Assembly (NCBI GenBank): GCA_020638595.1
Contig: JACKIG010000014.1
Location: forward strand, 1-64,000
DNA: 64,000 nt
Direction of reading: 5' to 3'
Source: Rhodospirillaceae bacterium
Lineage (GTDB): Bacteria > Pseudomonadota > Alphaproteobacteria > DSM-16000 > Inquilinaceae
Shown here in pieces: positions 54,321-63,057 of the stretch (the stretch's first letter is position 1; every line of letters begins with the position of its first letter). The position numbers and the translations under genes are program-made. The notes beneath the pieces are model-generated. The model worked only from the letters and a program-made list of their open reading frames with translations, did not search any database and was not told where the DNA came from.

Positions 54321-56351
54321 ATGTCGACCGCCGCGCTACAGCCACGCAATCTATACGAGTCGCCGTCCAGGGACGAACAGCCGGAAATCCGCGGCCTGCC
54401 GCTGTTGGGGGTGCTGCTGCGCCTGCGCAGGGACCCGCCGGGCTTCCTGCTGGATTGCGCCCGCCGCTTCGGCCCCATCGTGCCGATGCGCCTGGGGCCG
54501 CACCGGGCCTGGCTGATGGGCCACCCCGATGCCCTGCAGCACATCCTGCGGGACAACGCCGCCAACTATGTGAAGACGAGGTTCGCGGAGAAGCTGAAGC
54601 CGCTGTTGGGCAACGGTGTCGCGACGTCGAACGGCGACACCTGGGCGGCCAGCCGGCGCGTCATCCACCCCATGCTCAAGCCGGTGGAGATCGAGCGCCT
54701 GCTGGGCGACATCGACGCCGTCGTCACGACGGTGGCCGATGAATGGGTGAAGGGCGGCGCGTTGCAGGATCTCAGCCGCAAGTCGTGCGAGATGACGCTG
54801 AGGGTCATCGCCCGGACGATGCTGGGCGTCGAGACGTCGGAGACGGCCGAGCGCGTGGTGCATGCCATCGATCAGGTGCAGGAGGGCATGTCCCAGCGCA
54901 TCTGGTCGCTGTTCTCGTTCACGGAGAAGCTGCCGACCGCGAAGAACCGCGCGTTCGACGCCGCCGTGCGCGAGGTGCTGGACCTGATCCTGGAGACGAT
55001 CCGCCGCCGACGGGCCGAACCCGGGCCGCGCGACATGCTGGCGGCGCTTCTCGACGCGACGGATGCTGAAGGGCGGCCCTTCTCCGACCAGCAGGTGCTG
55101 GACGAGATCATGACCATCTTCGTCGCCGGCCACGAGACCACCGGCAACACGCTGGCCTGGACATGGGAGGTCATCGCCCGCAACCCGGAGATGCAGGCAC
55201 GCCTGCGCGAGGAGATGATGGCCCACATCCCCCTCGATCGCACGCCGACGCTCCAGGAATTGCGGAGCCTCGTGTATACACAAGCGGTTCTGCAGGAAAC
55301 CATGCGATTGCGTTCGAGTGCGTGGTGGTTTGCGCGAACCGCCGTCGCCGATGATGTCGTCATGGGCCATCAAGTAAAAGCCGGCGACAGCATCATCGTA
55401 TCACAGTATATCACCCATCGGCTGGAAGAATTCTGGCCGGATGCGGAGCGGTTCGATCCGGAGCGCTTCCTGGGCAACAAGCCCAAGCACAAATTCGCCT
55501 ATATCCCGTTCGGCGGCGGGCAGCGCACGTGCCCCGGGGGCCACTTCGCCATGGCCGAGATGTCGCTGGCCCTGGCGCGGGTGCTGCTGCGGCTGGAACT
55601 GGCACCGGCGACGGAAAAACCCCGCGACTATCAGGCACTTGTCACGTTGCGGCCCAAGGGCGGAATGCCGATCCTGGTCCGGCCGTTCCGCTGTGCGGTG
55701 TGGCTGAAGCAGAGCGATGTCGGCGGGCATGCGCTGCTGGACGCCGCCATGCGGATGCGCCGCCGCGTGTTCTTCGAGACGCTGGGCTGGCCGCTGCGCA
55801 TCGATGCCGAAGGGCGGGAATTCGACCAGTTCGATACCGATGACGCCAGCTATCAGCTTGTGCTGGCCGACGGGCAACTGAAGGCCAGCGGGCGGGCGCT
55901 GCCGGCGGGCAAGCCGACCTTGCTGTACGACGTCTATCCCGATCTGGTCGAGGACCCGACGGCCAAGCGGCCCAAGCGAAACATCTGGGAAGGGGCGAGG
56001 CTGGTGACGTCGCCCGACCTGTCGGCGTCGGAGAGCATGGAATGGTGTCGCGAACTGCTCTACCAGGCCGTCCTGCAAGCGATGCGTGAGGGCGTGACCC
56101 ACATCCTCACGGTGTCCGACCCGGTGATGGAGCGCGTGCTGATCCGTGCGGGCGCGATGCCGAAGCGCCTGGGGCCGGTCCGCGAGGACGCCAACGGCTT
56201 CAAGACGCTGGGATTGCGGATCGCCTGCGACTTCGAGACGGCGCGATCGTTGCGGGGGAGCGATCCCGCCTTCAGCGGGCTGGCGAGCATGGTGGTGTTC
56301 GGGCGCCGCGCCGAAGGCAGCCATGTTCTGGACGCAATGCAGGTCGCTTGA
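54321..56351 (+). CDS. Cytochrome P450 fused to LuxI-type AHL synthase
   Basis: 676 residues in one uninterrupted frame. Residues 1-455 are a complete P450: oxygen-activating I-helix AGHETT at 269-274, ExxR at 326-329, DPERF at 379-383, and heme-binding FGGGQRTCPG at 397-406 with Cys404. The P450 ends at the usual LRPKGGMPILVRP and the second domain follows at once. Residues about 465-676 are an acyl-homoserine-lactone synthase with the invariant residues in order: Arg480, Phe484, Trp490, Asp502, Asp505, Arg525, Glu557, Arg560. LuxI enzymes join an acyl chain to S-adenosylmethionine; the P450 may oxidise the chain or the finished signal. No reductase domain is fused, so external electron partners are needed. 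GGGGAGC precedes the ATG. Confidence 0.93.
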   Translation: MSTAALQPRNLYESPSRDEQPEIRGLPLLGVLLRLRRDPPGFLLDCARRFGPIVPMRLGPHRAWLMGHPDALQHILRDNAANYVKTRFAEKLKPLLGNGVATSNGDTWAASRRVIHPMLKPVEIERLLGDIDAVVTTVADEWVKGGALQDLSRKSCEMTLRVIARTMLGVETSETAERVVHAIDQVQEGMSQRIWSLFSFTEKLPTAKNRAFDAAVREVLDLILETIRRRRAEPGPRDMLAALLDATDAEGRPFSDQQVLDEIMTIFVAGHETTGNTLAWTWEVIARNPEMQARLREEMMAHIPLDRTPTLQELRSLVYTQAVLQETMRLRSSAWWFARTAVADDVVMGHQVKAGDSIIVSQYITHRLEEFWPDAERFDPERFLGNKPKHKFAYIPFGGGQRTCPGGHFAMAEMSLALARVLLRLELAPATEKPRDYQALVTLRPKGGMPILVRPFRCAVWLKQSDVGGHALLDAAMRMRRRVFFETLGWPLRIDAEGREFDQFDTDDASYQLVLADGQLKASGRALPAGKPTLLYDVYPDLVEDPTAKRPKRNIWEGARLVTSPDLSASESMEWCRELLYQAVLQAMREGVTHILTVSDPVMERVLIRAGAMPKRLGPVREDANGFKTLGLRIACDFETARSLRGSDPAFSGLASMVVFGRRAEGSHVLDAMQVA

Positions 56352-56394
56352 GGAAACGTTGTTGCTTGTGCTACAGGATTCGAGAAATTCAATG

Positions 56395-56420
56395 CGGGGC
56401 CCGGATACCACCGGGCCCCG
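56395..56420 (+). terminator. Terminator hairpin after the P450-luxI gene
   Basis: Perfect 10-bp GC-only stem (CGGGGCCCGG with CCGGGCCCCG) and a 6-base loop ATACCA, followed by TTAAACT. It lies 43 bp after the stop codon, separating the fusion gene from the XRE gene downstream. Confidence 0.7.
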
Positions 56421-56519
56421 TTAAACTAAAGTATTTAGCTCATACAGCTTGCGATCCCTGCGATCTCTGCTATTGATACTACATCTTGGTATACACAGCG
56501 AAAATGGACGAACATTCCA

Positions 56520-57017
56520 ATGAGTACGGTTCGCGCTAAACGCCCCGTCGGGCGACCCAGGATCGACACCCCACACCCTATCGATGTGCATGTGGGTAGT
56601 CGCGTCCGCCTTCGGAGAATCATGCTTGGATTAAGTCAGGAAAAGCTTGGTGACGCGGTAGGACTAACCTTTCAGCAGATTCAGAAATACGAGCGCGGCG
56701 CCAACCGCATCGGCGCGAGCCGGCTTTTCCAGTTGAGCCGCGTGCTTGACGTTCCGGTATCGTTCTTCTTCGACGACGCCCCCATCGCCGTTGACAGCAA
56801 GGACAAGGGCCGGCGCGCCAACGGCGATGCGGCCGGGACCGGTGGATCGCAGTCGGGCGATCCCCTGGTTGCGCAGGAAACGGCGGATCTCGTCGATGCG
56901 TACTACAACATCACCGATCTCAACCTCCGCAAGCGCGTATACGACCTGACCAAGGCGGCCGGCGTTGCTGGCCAGCTGTCGATCGGCGGCGCAGGCACCA
57001 AGGGCAGCCGCGACTAG
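56520..57017 (+). CDS. XRE-family regulator, PraR-like
   Basis: 165 residues. A Cro/CI-type helix-turn-helix is at about 25-82 (RLRRIMLGLSQEKLGDAVGLTFQQIQKYERG), then ANRIGASRLFQLSRVLDVPVSFFFDD. This is the alphaproteobacterial group to which PraR of rhizobia belongs; PraR is known to repress quorum-sensing genes. The C-terminal half carries a low-complexity linker (Gly/Asp/Lys) and a helical end. Its position right after the P450-luxI gene, beyond a terminator and on the same strand, suggests control of the quorum system, but that is inference. A basic N-terminal extension (RAKRPVGRPR) is like an AT-hook. Confidence 0.9.
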   Translation: MSTVRAKRPVGRPRIDTPHPIDVHVGSRVRLRRIMLGLSQEKLGDAVGLTFQQIQKYERGANRIGASRLFQLSRVLDVPVSFFFDDAPIAVDSKDKGRRANGDAAGTGGSQSGDPLVAQETADLVDAYYNITDLNLRKRVYDLTKAAGVAGQLSIGGAGTKGSRD

Positions 57018-57019
57018 CG

Positions 57020-58216
57020 TCACACACACCTGTCCGTCGGGGGAGGGGCGCCGCCCGGCGCCGTCGACGCGATCGACGCCGAGAACCGGCCAATCCGAAA
57101 TGGCGCAAGCGGCAAGTCCGGCCGCCTCCCGACAATCAGATCAGCGAGAGCGGAGCCCACCACAGGGCCAAGCTGGAAGCCATGCGCGGAGAAGCCGAAC
57201 GCATGGTACGCCCCGTCGGTCGTCGACGACGGCCCGATGACCGGCAGGTCGTCGGGCATCCGGCCTTCGATCCCCGCCCATCCGCGCACGATCTCTGCCC
57301 GACCGACGATGGGAAAGATCTCGCTTGCGGTGCGGGCGGTCTTGGCCAGCTCCCCCAGGCGCAGCCGCGTGGCGTTGCCGCCCGCATCGATGGTGCCGCG
57401 TCGTCCCCCGCCGATGACGACGGTGCCGTTGTCCATCTGCTTGAAGGACAGCGGCCGGCCGGCAGCCCCCACGACGGCGCGGCAGAACGGCGGCAGCCGG
57501 CTTGTCACCAGCATCATCGGCGCGATCGGCTCTACCGGAACGGGTTCGCCCAGCTGTGCTGCGATCGCGCCGGCCCAGGCGCCGCCGCAGTTGACCAGGA
57601 TGCCGCCGTCCAGCGGACCCCCGGCCGTCCGCAGCCGGAAACCGCCTTGGCGGACCTCCACGCCCAGCGCCGCACAGCCTTCCAGGACGCGCACGCCCAG
57701 GCGTTCGGCCTTGCGCCGGAATGCCGCGGTCGTGCGGTATGGGTCGGCAAAGCCATCGCCCAGCGATGCCAACCCGCCGACGCAATGCTGCGACACCGCC
57801 GGCAGCAGCCGGAACAGCTCGTCGCGGTCCAGCACCGTTTCATGCGCATAGCCGAGATCGCGCAGCATGGCGGCACGGTCGGCCAGCGCCTGCATCTGCG
57901 TGTCCGTCTCCGCCACCTTTATCTGGGGGGCCGGGCGGAAACCGCAGTCGTCGTCCACCAGGTCCGCAATGCGGTGCCAGATCTCCATCGCCGCTAGGGA
58001 CAGGGGGATCTCCGCAATCGCCCGGCCCAGCCGGCGAACGCCCCCGGCATTGACGCCGGAGGCATGGCGGCCGACGGTGTCCTTCTCCACGACGATGACC
58101 GACAGGCCGTTGCGGGCGCAGTGCAGGGCGGCGGAACAGCCGTGCAGGCCGCCGCCGACCACCAGAACATCGGCGGTCGCCACCGCACGGCCGACGGCGG
58201 GATCGGGGGCGGTCAC
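57020..58216 (-). CDS. FAD-dependent amino-acid/amine dehydrogenase, DAO family
   Basis: 398 residues. The FAD-binding GxGxxG motif is at about residues 20-25 (VVGGGLHGCSAALH). The GRHASGVNAGG segment and C-terminal MPDDLPVIGPSS-GAYHAFGFSAHGFQLGP block are typical of the D-amino-acid/hydroxyproline and opine dehydrogenase beta subunits (HcnC type). GTG at 58216 overlaps the stop of the pyridine-nucleotide-type subunit by 4 bp, so it is part of the same complex. It is the last gene of the operon. Confidence 0.9.
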   Translation of the reverse strand: MTAPDPAVGRAVATADVLVVGGGLHGCSAALHCARNGLSVIVVEKDTVGRHASGVNAGGVRRLGRAIAEIPLSLAAMEIWHRIADLVDDDCGFRPAPQIKVAETDTQMQALADRAAMLRDLGYAHETVLDRDELFRLLPAVSQHCVGGLASLGDGFADPYRTTAAFRRKAERLGVRVLEGCAALGVEVRQGGFRLRTAGGPLDGGILVNCGGAWAGAIAAQLGEPVPVEPIAPMMLVTSRLPPFCRAVVGAAGRPLSFKQMDNGTVVIGGGRRGTIDAGGNATRLRLGELAKTARTASEIFPIVGRAEIVRGWAGIEGRMPDDLPVIGPSSTTDGAYHAFGFSAHGFQLGPVVGSALADLIVGRRPDLPLAPFRIGRFSASIASTAPGGAPPPTDRCV

Positions 58217-59616
58217 ACGGGGGCCTCCGCCTCGTCGTCCAGTGCGGCCAGCTCCGCCAGCGGCAGCGGCTTCAGCGGGGGGCGGATGCGGTAGGAACCG
58301 ATCTCCGCCGGGTCAAGCCCGCGCTCCCGGGCGATGATCTCCGTCACCGTCAGCCCGCACAGCCGGCCCTGGCACGGACCCATGCCGCACCGCAGGAACG
58401 ATTTCGCCTGGTTCGGCCCCGGACAGCCCAGGCGCACCGCCTCGCGCACGCGCCCGGCAGTGACCTCCTCGCAGCGGCAGACGATCACGTCATCGGCCGG
58501 GCACAGGACCTCGGGCGAGGGATGGTAGAGGGCGTCGAGCAGCGGGCGGACGGCCAGTTCCCGCGCCAGGGCGGTGCGCAGCGGCGCCGCCTGGCGGTCC
58601 CGGTCCCGCTCGTCCAGCCGTCCCAGCCGGCCGGCGATGGCGAGGCCGGCCAACCGGCCCTGCCATTCCGCCGCCTTGGCCCCGGCAATGCCGCCGCCGT
58701 CGCCGGCGACCCAGATGCCCTCCACGGTCGACGCCTGCCACGCATCAAGGCGCGGGCGAAAGCACCGCTGCCCGCTGTCCCAGTCATGGGCGCAGCCCAC
58801 GAGGCGGGTCAGCTGGGTGTTCGGCACTACGCCCTGATGCAGCGCGATGACATCGGCCGCGATCCGTCGGCGGCCGCCGTCGTGGTCGAAGGCCAGCGCT
58901 TCGGCCCGGTCGCCGCCTTCGACGCGCAGGCCCGTGCAGCCGCGGTACCAGGGTACGCCGGCGCGCGCGAGCTCCCGCATCCAGCCCCGGCCCTTCAACA
59001 GGGACCGCCACCCGCGCAGTGCCTGCGGCAGGTGCCGGGCCGATCGCCGGTAGGCGTCCTTCGGCACCGTCTCGACGATGGCGGTGGGCGGCGCGCCCGC
59101 CCGCAGGTACTGCACCGCCAACAGCAGCAGCAGCGGGCCGGCACCGGCCAGGACGGCGGGCACCCGCGGCACCAGCGCATCGGCCTTCAGCAGGATCTGC
59201 AGGGCGCCGACGGTCATGACGCCGGGCAGTGTCCAGCCGGGGATCGGGACCGGCCGTTCCAGCGCGCCGCTGGCGATCAGCACATGGCGCGCAGCCAGGC
59301 CGCGGGACCGGCCGTCGCGGCTGTAGTGCAGCACGAGGTCGGGCGAGACATCCCAGACGACCGACCCCGGCCGGTAGTCGACGGCGGACCCGCGGAGGGC
59401 CTTGGCCAGATCGGCGCCGGCGGCAAACTCGGGCCCGAAGAACCCGAACGTCTTGGGGCGCAGCATCTGCACCATTTCCACGCCGCGGTAGATCTGGCCG
59501 CCGGGCAAGGGCTGCTCATCCAACAGCACGACCGAGGCGCCCGTCCCGGCCACCGTGGCTGCGGCGGCAAGCCCCGCCGGGCCGGCCCCGATGATCGCGA
59601 GGTCGGTGCTATCCAT
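58213..59616 (-). CDS. FAD/NAD(P)-type oxidoreductase subunit with BFD-like cluster domain
   Basis: 467 residues (HcnB/OoxA-type large subunit). N-terminal FAD motif GAGPAGLAAA is at 10-19, a second nucleotide fold near 155, and a C-terminal BFD-like [2Fe-2S] domain with Cys380, Cys382, Cys410 and Cys415. Such subunits pair with a small ferredoxin-like subunit and a DAO-type subunit to oxidise opines, hydroxyproline or sarcosine-like compounds and pass electrons to the respiratory chain. The gene overlaps the 2Fe-2S gene by 8 bp. Confidence 0.92.
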   Translation of the reverse strand: MDSTDLAIIGAGPAGLAAAATVAGTGASVVLLDEQPLPGGQIYRGVEMVQMLRPKTFGFFGPEFAAGADLAKALRGSAVDYRPGSVVWDVSPDLVLHYSRDGRSRGLAARHVLIASGALERPVPIPGWTLPGVMTVGALQILLKADALVPRVPAVLAGAGPLLLLLAVQYLRAGAPPTAIVETVPKDAYRRSARHLPQALRGWRSLLKGRGWMRELARAGVPWYRGCTGLRVEGGDRAEALAFDHDGGRRRIAADVIALHQGVVPNTQLTRLVGCAHDWDSGQRCFRPRLDAWQASTVEGIWVAGDGGGIAGAKAAEWQGRLAGLAIAGRLGRLDERDRDRQAAPLRTALARELAVRPLLDALYHPSPEVLCPADDVIVCRCEEVTAGRVREAVRLGCPGPNQAKSFLRCGMGPCQGRLCGLTVTEIIARERGLDPAEIGSYRIRPPLKPLPLAELAALDDEAEAPV

Positions 59617-59914
59617 TGCCGTCCATTCCGGCCGGGCCGCGCTGCCGGCGCACCTGCATGCCGTCGCGCACCTGGACCATGCAGGCCTGCTGGTTGGGCA
59701 CGCCGTCGACCTCCACCAGGCACTCGAAACATACGCCCATCATGCAATAGGGCGCCCGCGGCGCACCGCTGACGGGTGTCGAACGGAAAGCCCCGACATC
59801 CTCGATCAGCAAGGCGGCGGCCAGGCTGTCGCCGGCCTGCGCGACGATGGGCCGACCTTCGAAGTGGATGCTGATGCCGGCGGGCCGTATGGCGTCGCTA
59901 GTGCGCCTGAACAT
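59609..59914 (-). CDS. Small [2Fe-2S] ferredoxin-like subunit
   Basis: 101 residues. Plant-type ferredoxin ligands are Cys57, Cys62, Cys65 and Cys78 (CMMGVCFEC then a later Cys). The subunit is of the HcnA / SoxA-N-terminal type. It would carry electrons within the four-gene dehydrogenase complex. ATG at 59914 overlaps the preceding DAO gene by 17 bp and its stop overlaps the next gene, so the genes are tightly coupled. Confidence 0.92.
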   Translation of the reverse strand: MFRRTSDAIRPAGISIHFEGRPIVAQAGDSLAAALLIEDVGAFRSTPVSGAPRAPYCMMGVCFECLVEVDGVPNQQACMVQVRDGMQVRRQRGPAGMDGNG

Positions 59915-61016
59915 GGAACCTCCGGGCCGAGAAGGGGGCGAAGGCCTGGCGCAGGCTGCCGTCGGCGATGGCCGGTGCCAGGGCCAGGGCATGGGCCGCC
60001 GCCAGCGTGACGCCGCTGTGGCATGCGACGGCGAAGGCGCCGGGGTGGCGCTCGGATTCGTCATAGATGGGGCAGCCGTCCGGCGTCATCACCCGCAAGG
60101 CCCCCCAGCCGCGCACGACGTTGAGGCGGGCCAGCGCCGGGAATGTCCGGATGGCACGGGCGGCGATGTCGTGGGCCACGGCTGCTGTGGTGCCGGTATC
60201 GAAGCCGACATCCTCATGGCTGTCTCCCAGCAGGATGGTCCCCTGCGTCGTCTGGCGGATGAAGGTCGTCGGATGGTCCAGCCAGGGGGCGGCGCGCTCC
60301 GTCACCAGGATCTGGCCCCGTTCCGGATGGACCGGTACGTCCAGCCCCACCTGTGCGCCCAGGGGCCGGCTGCCGAGCCCCGCGGTCAGCACGATCTTGC
60401 CGACGGCAAGGCGGTCCGACTCCGTGCCGACGGCGAAGCCTCCACCGGTCGGCAGGATCACGCGCGCCCGCAGGCCGGCACGGTAGGACACCCCGCGGGC
60501 GAGTGCGGCGCCTTGCAGGGCCTGCAGCAGGACCAGGGGGTTGACGCAGCCGTCGTGCGGGCAATAGGTGCCGCCGACGACCGCAGCACCCAGGCCCGGC
60601 AGCCGCCGGCACAGCTCGTCGCGCCCAAGCACCTGGCAGTCATACCCGTCCGGACCGGCCTGGTTGTGCAGGCGCCGCATCGTCGCGGCCCGCTGCTCCA
60701 GCTCCGCCTCGCTCAGGCACAGGTGGAAGCCGCCCGGCCGCTGGTGGCTGACGTCAAGTCCGGTCTCGTCGGCGAGCCGCGCGGCAAAGCCCGGCCACAG
60801 GTCCGACGATCGCCGGGTCCACACGGCATAGTCGGGCATGGCCGCGCCCTTGCCCTGCACCCAGACCAGCCCGAAATTGCCGCGCGAGGCGCGCAGCGCG
60901 GTGTCGCCTTCGTCCAGCAGCACGACCGACAGGCCGGCGTCGGCCAGGCCGAGGGCGATGGCCGATCCGACCAGGCCGCCCCCCACCACCGCCGCATCGT
61001 ACACCGGGCCGGGCAT
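59898..61016 (-). CDS. FAD-dependent oxidoreductase, DAO family (second)
   Basis: 372 residues, FAD motif GGGLVGSAIALGLADAG near 12-28, then the family ASRGNFGLVW segment and the C-terminal MTPDGCPIYDES-GAFAVACHSGVTLA block. It is a paralogue-like second DAO-type subunit in the same operon. One may be the catalytic partner and the other a separate enzyme for a related substrate. The gene is 9 bp after the ATPase gene. Confidence 0.9.
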   Translation of the reverse strand: MPGPVYDAAVVGGGLVGSAIALGLADAGLSVVLLDEGDTALRASRGNFGLVWVQGKGAAMPDYAVWTRRSSDLWPGFAARLADETGLDVSHQRPGGFHLCLSEAELEQRAATMRRLHNQAGPDGYDCQVLGRDELCRRLPGLGAAVVGGTYCPHDGCVNPLVLLQALQGAALARGVSYRAGLRARVILPTGGGFAVGTESDRLAVGKIVLTAGLGSRPLGAQVGLDVPVHPERGQILVTERAAPWLDHPTTFIRQTTQGTILLGDSHEDVGFDTGTTAAVAHDIAARAIRTFPALARLNVVRGWGALRVMTPDGCPIYDESERHPGAFAVACHSGVTLAAAHALALAPAIADGSLRQAFAPFSARRFHVQAH

Positions 61017-61025
61017 GGGTGAGGT

Positions 61026-62024
61026 CTAGGGGGCCGGGTCCCTGCCGCCATGCTCGTCATCGAACAGGTGGCAGGCCACGCCGCGCCGCGCGTCGATCGC
61101 CGTCCAGCGCGGGTAGACCTCGCGGCACACCGGCATGGCGTGCGGGCAGCGCGGATGGAAGTGGCAGCCGCTGGGCGGCTTGACCGCCGACGGCACCTCG
61201 CCCTCGATCTTGGTGAAGATGCTCTTCGAGGTCGGGTCGGGCACGGGCGATGCGTCGCGCAGCGTGCGGGTGTAGGGGTGCAGCGGCTCTTCGAAGACAT
61301 CCGGGATCGGGCCGATCTCGACGATGCGGCCCAGATACATCACCGCCATTTCCTGGCAGAAATAGCGGATGACGCCGAGATCGTGGGAGATGAAGACGAA
61401 GCTCAGGTGATGGGTGTCTTTCAGCCGCTTCAGCAGCAGCAGGATCTGCGACTGGATCGACACGTCCAGGCCCGACACCGGCTCGTCCGCCACCACCAGG
61501 TCCGGCCCCAGCGCCAGTGCCCGGGCGATGCCGATGCGCTGGCGCTGGCCGCCGGAGAATTCGTGCGGGAAGCGGTCGGCCGCTTCCTTCGGCATGCCCA
61601 CTTCCGCCAGCAGGTCGCGCACCCGCTCGCGCGCCTCGGCCCGGTTGGCCATGCCGTGGACCAGCAGCGGTTCCGCCAATGCCGCGCCGATGCGCTTGCG
61701 CGGATTGAGGGACGAATAGGGGTCCTGGAAGACGATCTGCATGCGCCGGCGCAACGCCCGCATGGTGGTGGTGTCGGCGTTCAACACCGGCACGCCGTCG
61801 AAAACGACGCTGCCGGAATCGGGTTCGATCAGCCGCAGCAGGCAGCGCCCGGCCGTGGACTTGCCACAGCCGCTTTCGCCGACCAGCCCGAAGGCGGTGC
61901 CCTTGCGCACGGTGAACGAGATCTCGTCCAACGCCCGGACGATCACCGTCTTGGGGTTGGGAAAGCCCCGGCGGACATGGAAGTGCTTCTTCAGGTCGGT
62001 GATCTGCAGGATCGGGTCAGGCAT
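61026..62024 (-). CDS. Second peptide/opine ABC importer ATPase, DppF class
   Basis: 332 residues. Walker A GESGCGKST near 55, FQDPYSSLNPRKR, signature FSGGQRQR and Walker B LVVADEPVSGLD. The C-terminal PPSGCHFHPRCPHAMPVC motif is present. ATG at 62024 overlaps the DppD-type stop by 8 bp. It lies upstream of the oxidoreductase genes, so the importer probably brings in their substrate. Confidence 0.95.
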   Translation of the reverse strand: MPDPILQITDLKKHFHVRRGFPNPKTVIVRALDEISFTVRKGTAFGLVGESGCGKSTAGRCLLRLIEPDSGSVVFDGVPVLNADTTTMRALRRRMQIVFQDPYSSLNPRKRIGAALAEPLLVHGMANRAEARERVRDLLAEVGMPKEAADRFPHEFSGGQRQRIGIARALALGPDLVVADEPVSGLDVSIQSQILLLLKRLKDTHHLSFVFISHDLGVIRYFCQEMAVMYLGRIVEIGPIPDVFEEPLHPYTRTLRDASPVPDPTSKSIFTKIEGEVPSAVKPPSGCHFHPRCPHAMPVCREVYPRWTAIDARRGVACHLFDDEHGGRDPAP

Positions 62025-63057
62025 CGACCACCACCATTTCCGGCTGCGTCTCCTCTGTTCGCCGCCAGCACCGCACGGCATGGGCCGGCGCCTTGGCGAG
62101 CGGCGCCAGCTGCTGCTCCTCCGCCTGGCAGCGGTCCAGCCGGTAGGCGCAGCGGTCGGCGAACTTGCAGCCCGGCGGCATCCGCGTGATCGGCGGCACC
62201 TGGCCGGGGATCGTATAGAGTTCCGCCGTGTCGCGGTCGCTGCGGGGGATGGAGCGCAGCAGCGCCTCGGTATAGGGGTGCGTCGGCCGGGCGAACAGCT
62301 CCGCCACCTCCGCGATCTCGACGATCTGGCCGGCATACATCACGGCCACGCGGTCCGCCAGCTCCGCTACCACCCCCAGATTGTGGGTGATGAAGATCAT
62401 CGCCATCCCGGTCTCGCGCTTCAGTTCGCGCAGCAGTTCCAGGATCTGGGCCTGGATGGTGACGTCCAGCGCCGTCGTCGGCTCGTCGGCCAGCAGGATC
62501 TTCGGCTGGCAGGCCAGCGCCATGGCGATCATCACCCGCTGGCGCATGCCGCCGGAGAACTGGTGCGGATAGTCGTTGAAGCGGCTCTTGGCCGACGGGA
62601 TCTTCACCTGGTCCAGGATGTGCAGGGCACGGGCCGCCGCGTCCCTGCGCGACAGGCCGCGATGGTGGCGCAACGCCTCCGACACCTGGAAGCCGATGGT
62701 CAGCACGGGGTTCAGCGACGTCATCGGTTCCTGGAAGACCATGGAGATGCCGTCGCCGCGGACCTCGCGCATTTTGGCCTCGCTGGCGCGCGCCAGATCC
62801 TGGCCTTCGAACAGGATGGCCTCGGCCTTCACCCGGCCGGCGTCCTTGGGCACCAGCCCCATGATCGACATCGCCGTCATCGACTTGCCGCAGCCCGACT
62901 CCCCGACCAGCGCCAGCGTCTCGTGGCGCTTCAGGGCGAAGCTGACGTCGCGGACGGCGGGGAACCACTTGCCCCCCACATAGAACGAGGTGGTCAGCCC
63001 GCGCACGTCGAGCGCGAACTGCGCCGGGGCTTGCCCATTGGCCGGGCGCCGGGCCAT
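62017..63057 (-). CDS. Second peptide/opine ABC importer ATPase, DppD class
   Basis: 346 residues. Walker A GESGCGKS near 52, FQEPMTSLNPVLT, signature FSGGMRQR and Walker B ILLADEPTTALD. The C-terminal Cys motif (CKFADRCAYRLDRC) fits DppD-type ATPases. The start coincides with the stop of the DppC-type gene (63057), coupling translation. Confidence 0.95.
   Translation of the reverse strand: MARRPANGQAPAQFALDVRGLTTSFYVGGKWFPAVRDVSFALKRHETLALVGESGCGKSMTAMSIMGLVPKDAGRVKAEAILFEGQDLARASEAKMREVRGDGISMVFQEPMTSLNPVLTIGFQVSEALRHHRGLSRRDAAARALHILDQVKIPSAKSRFNDYPHQFSGGMRQRVMIAMALACQPKILLADEPTTALDVTIQAQILELLRELKRETGMAMIFITHNLGVVAELADRVAVMYAGQIVEIAEVAELFARPTHPYTEALLRSIPRSDRDTAELYTIPGQVPPITRMPPGCKFADRCAYRLDRCQAEEQQLAPLAKAPAHAVRCWRRTEETQPEMVVVDA

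Noticed and set aside
55680..55700. Possible frameshift or misassembly joining separate P450 and luxI genes
   Set aside because: The frame is continuous, there is no stop or ribosome site at the junction, codon bias continues through it and both domains are complete.
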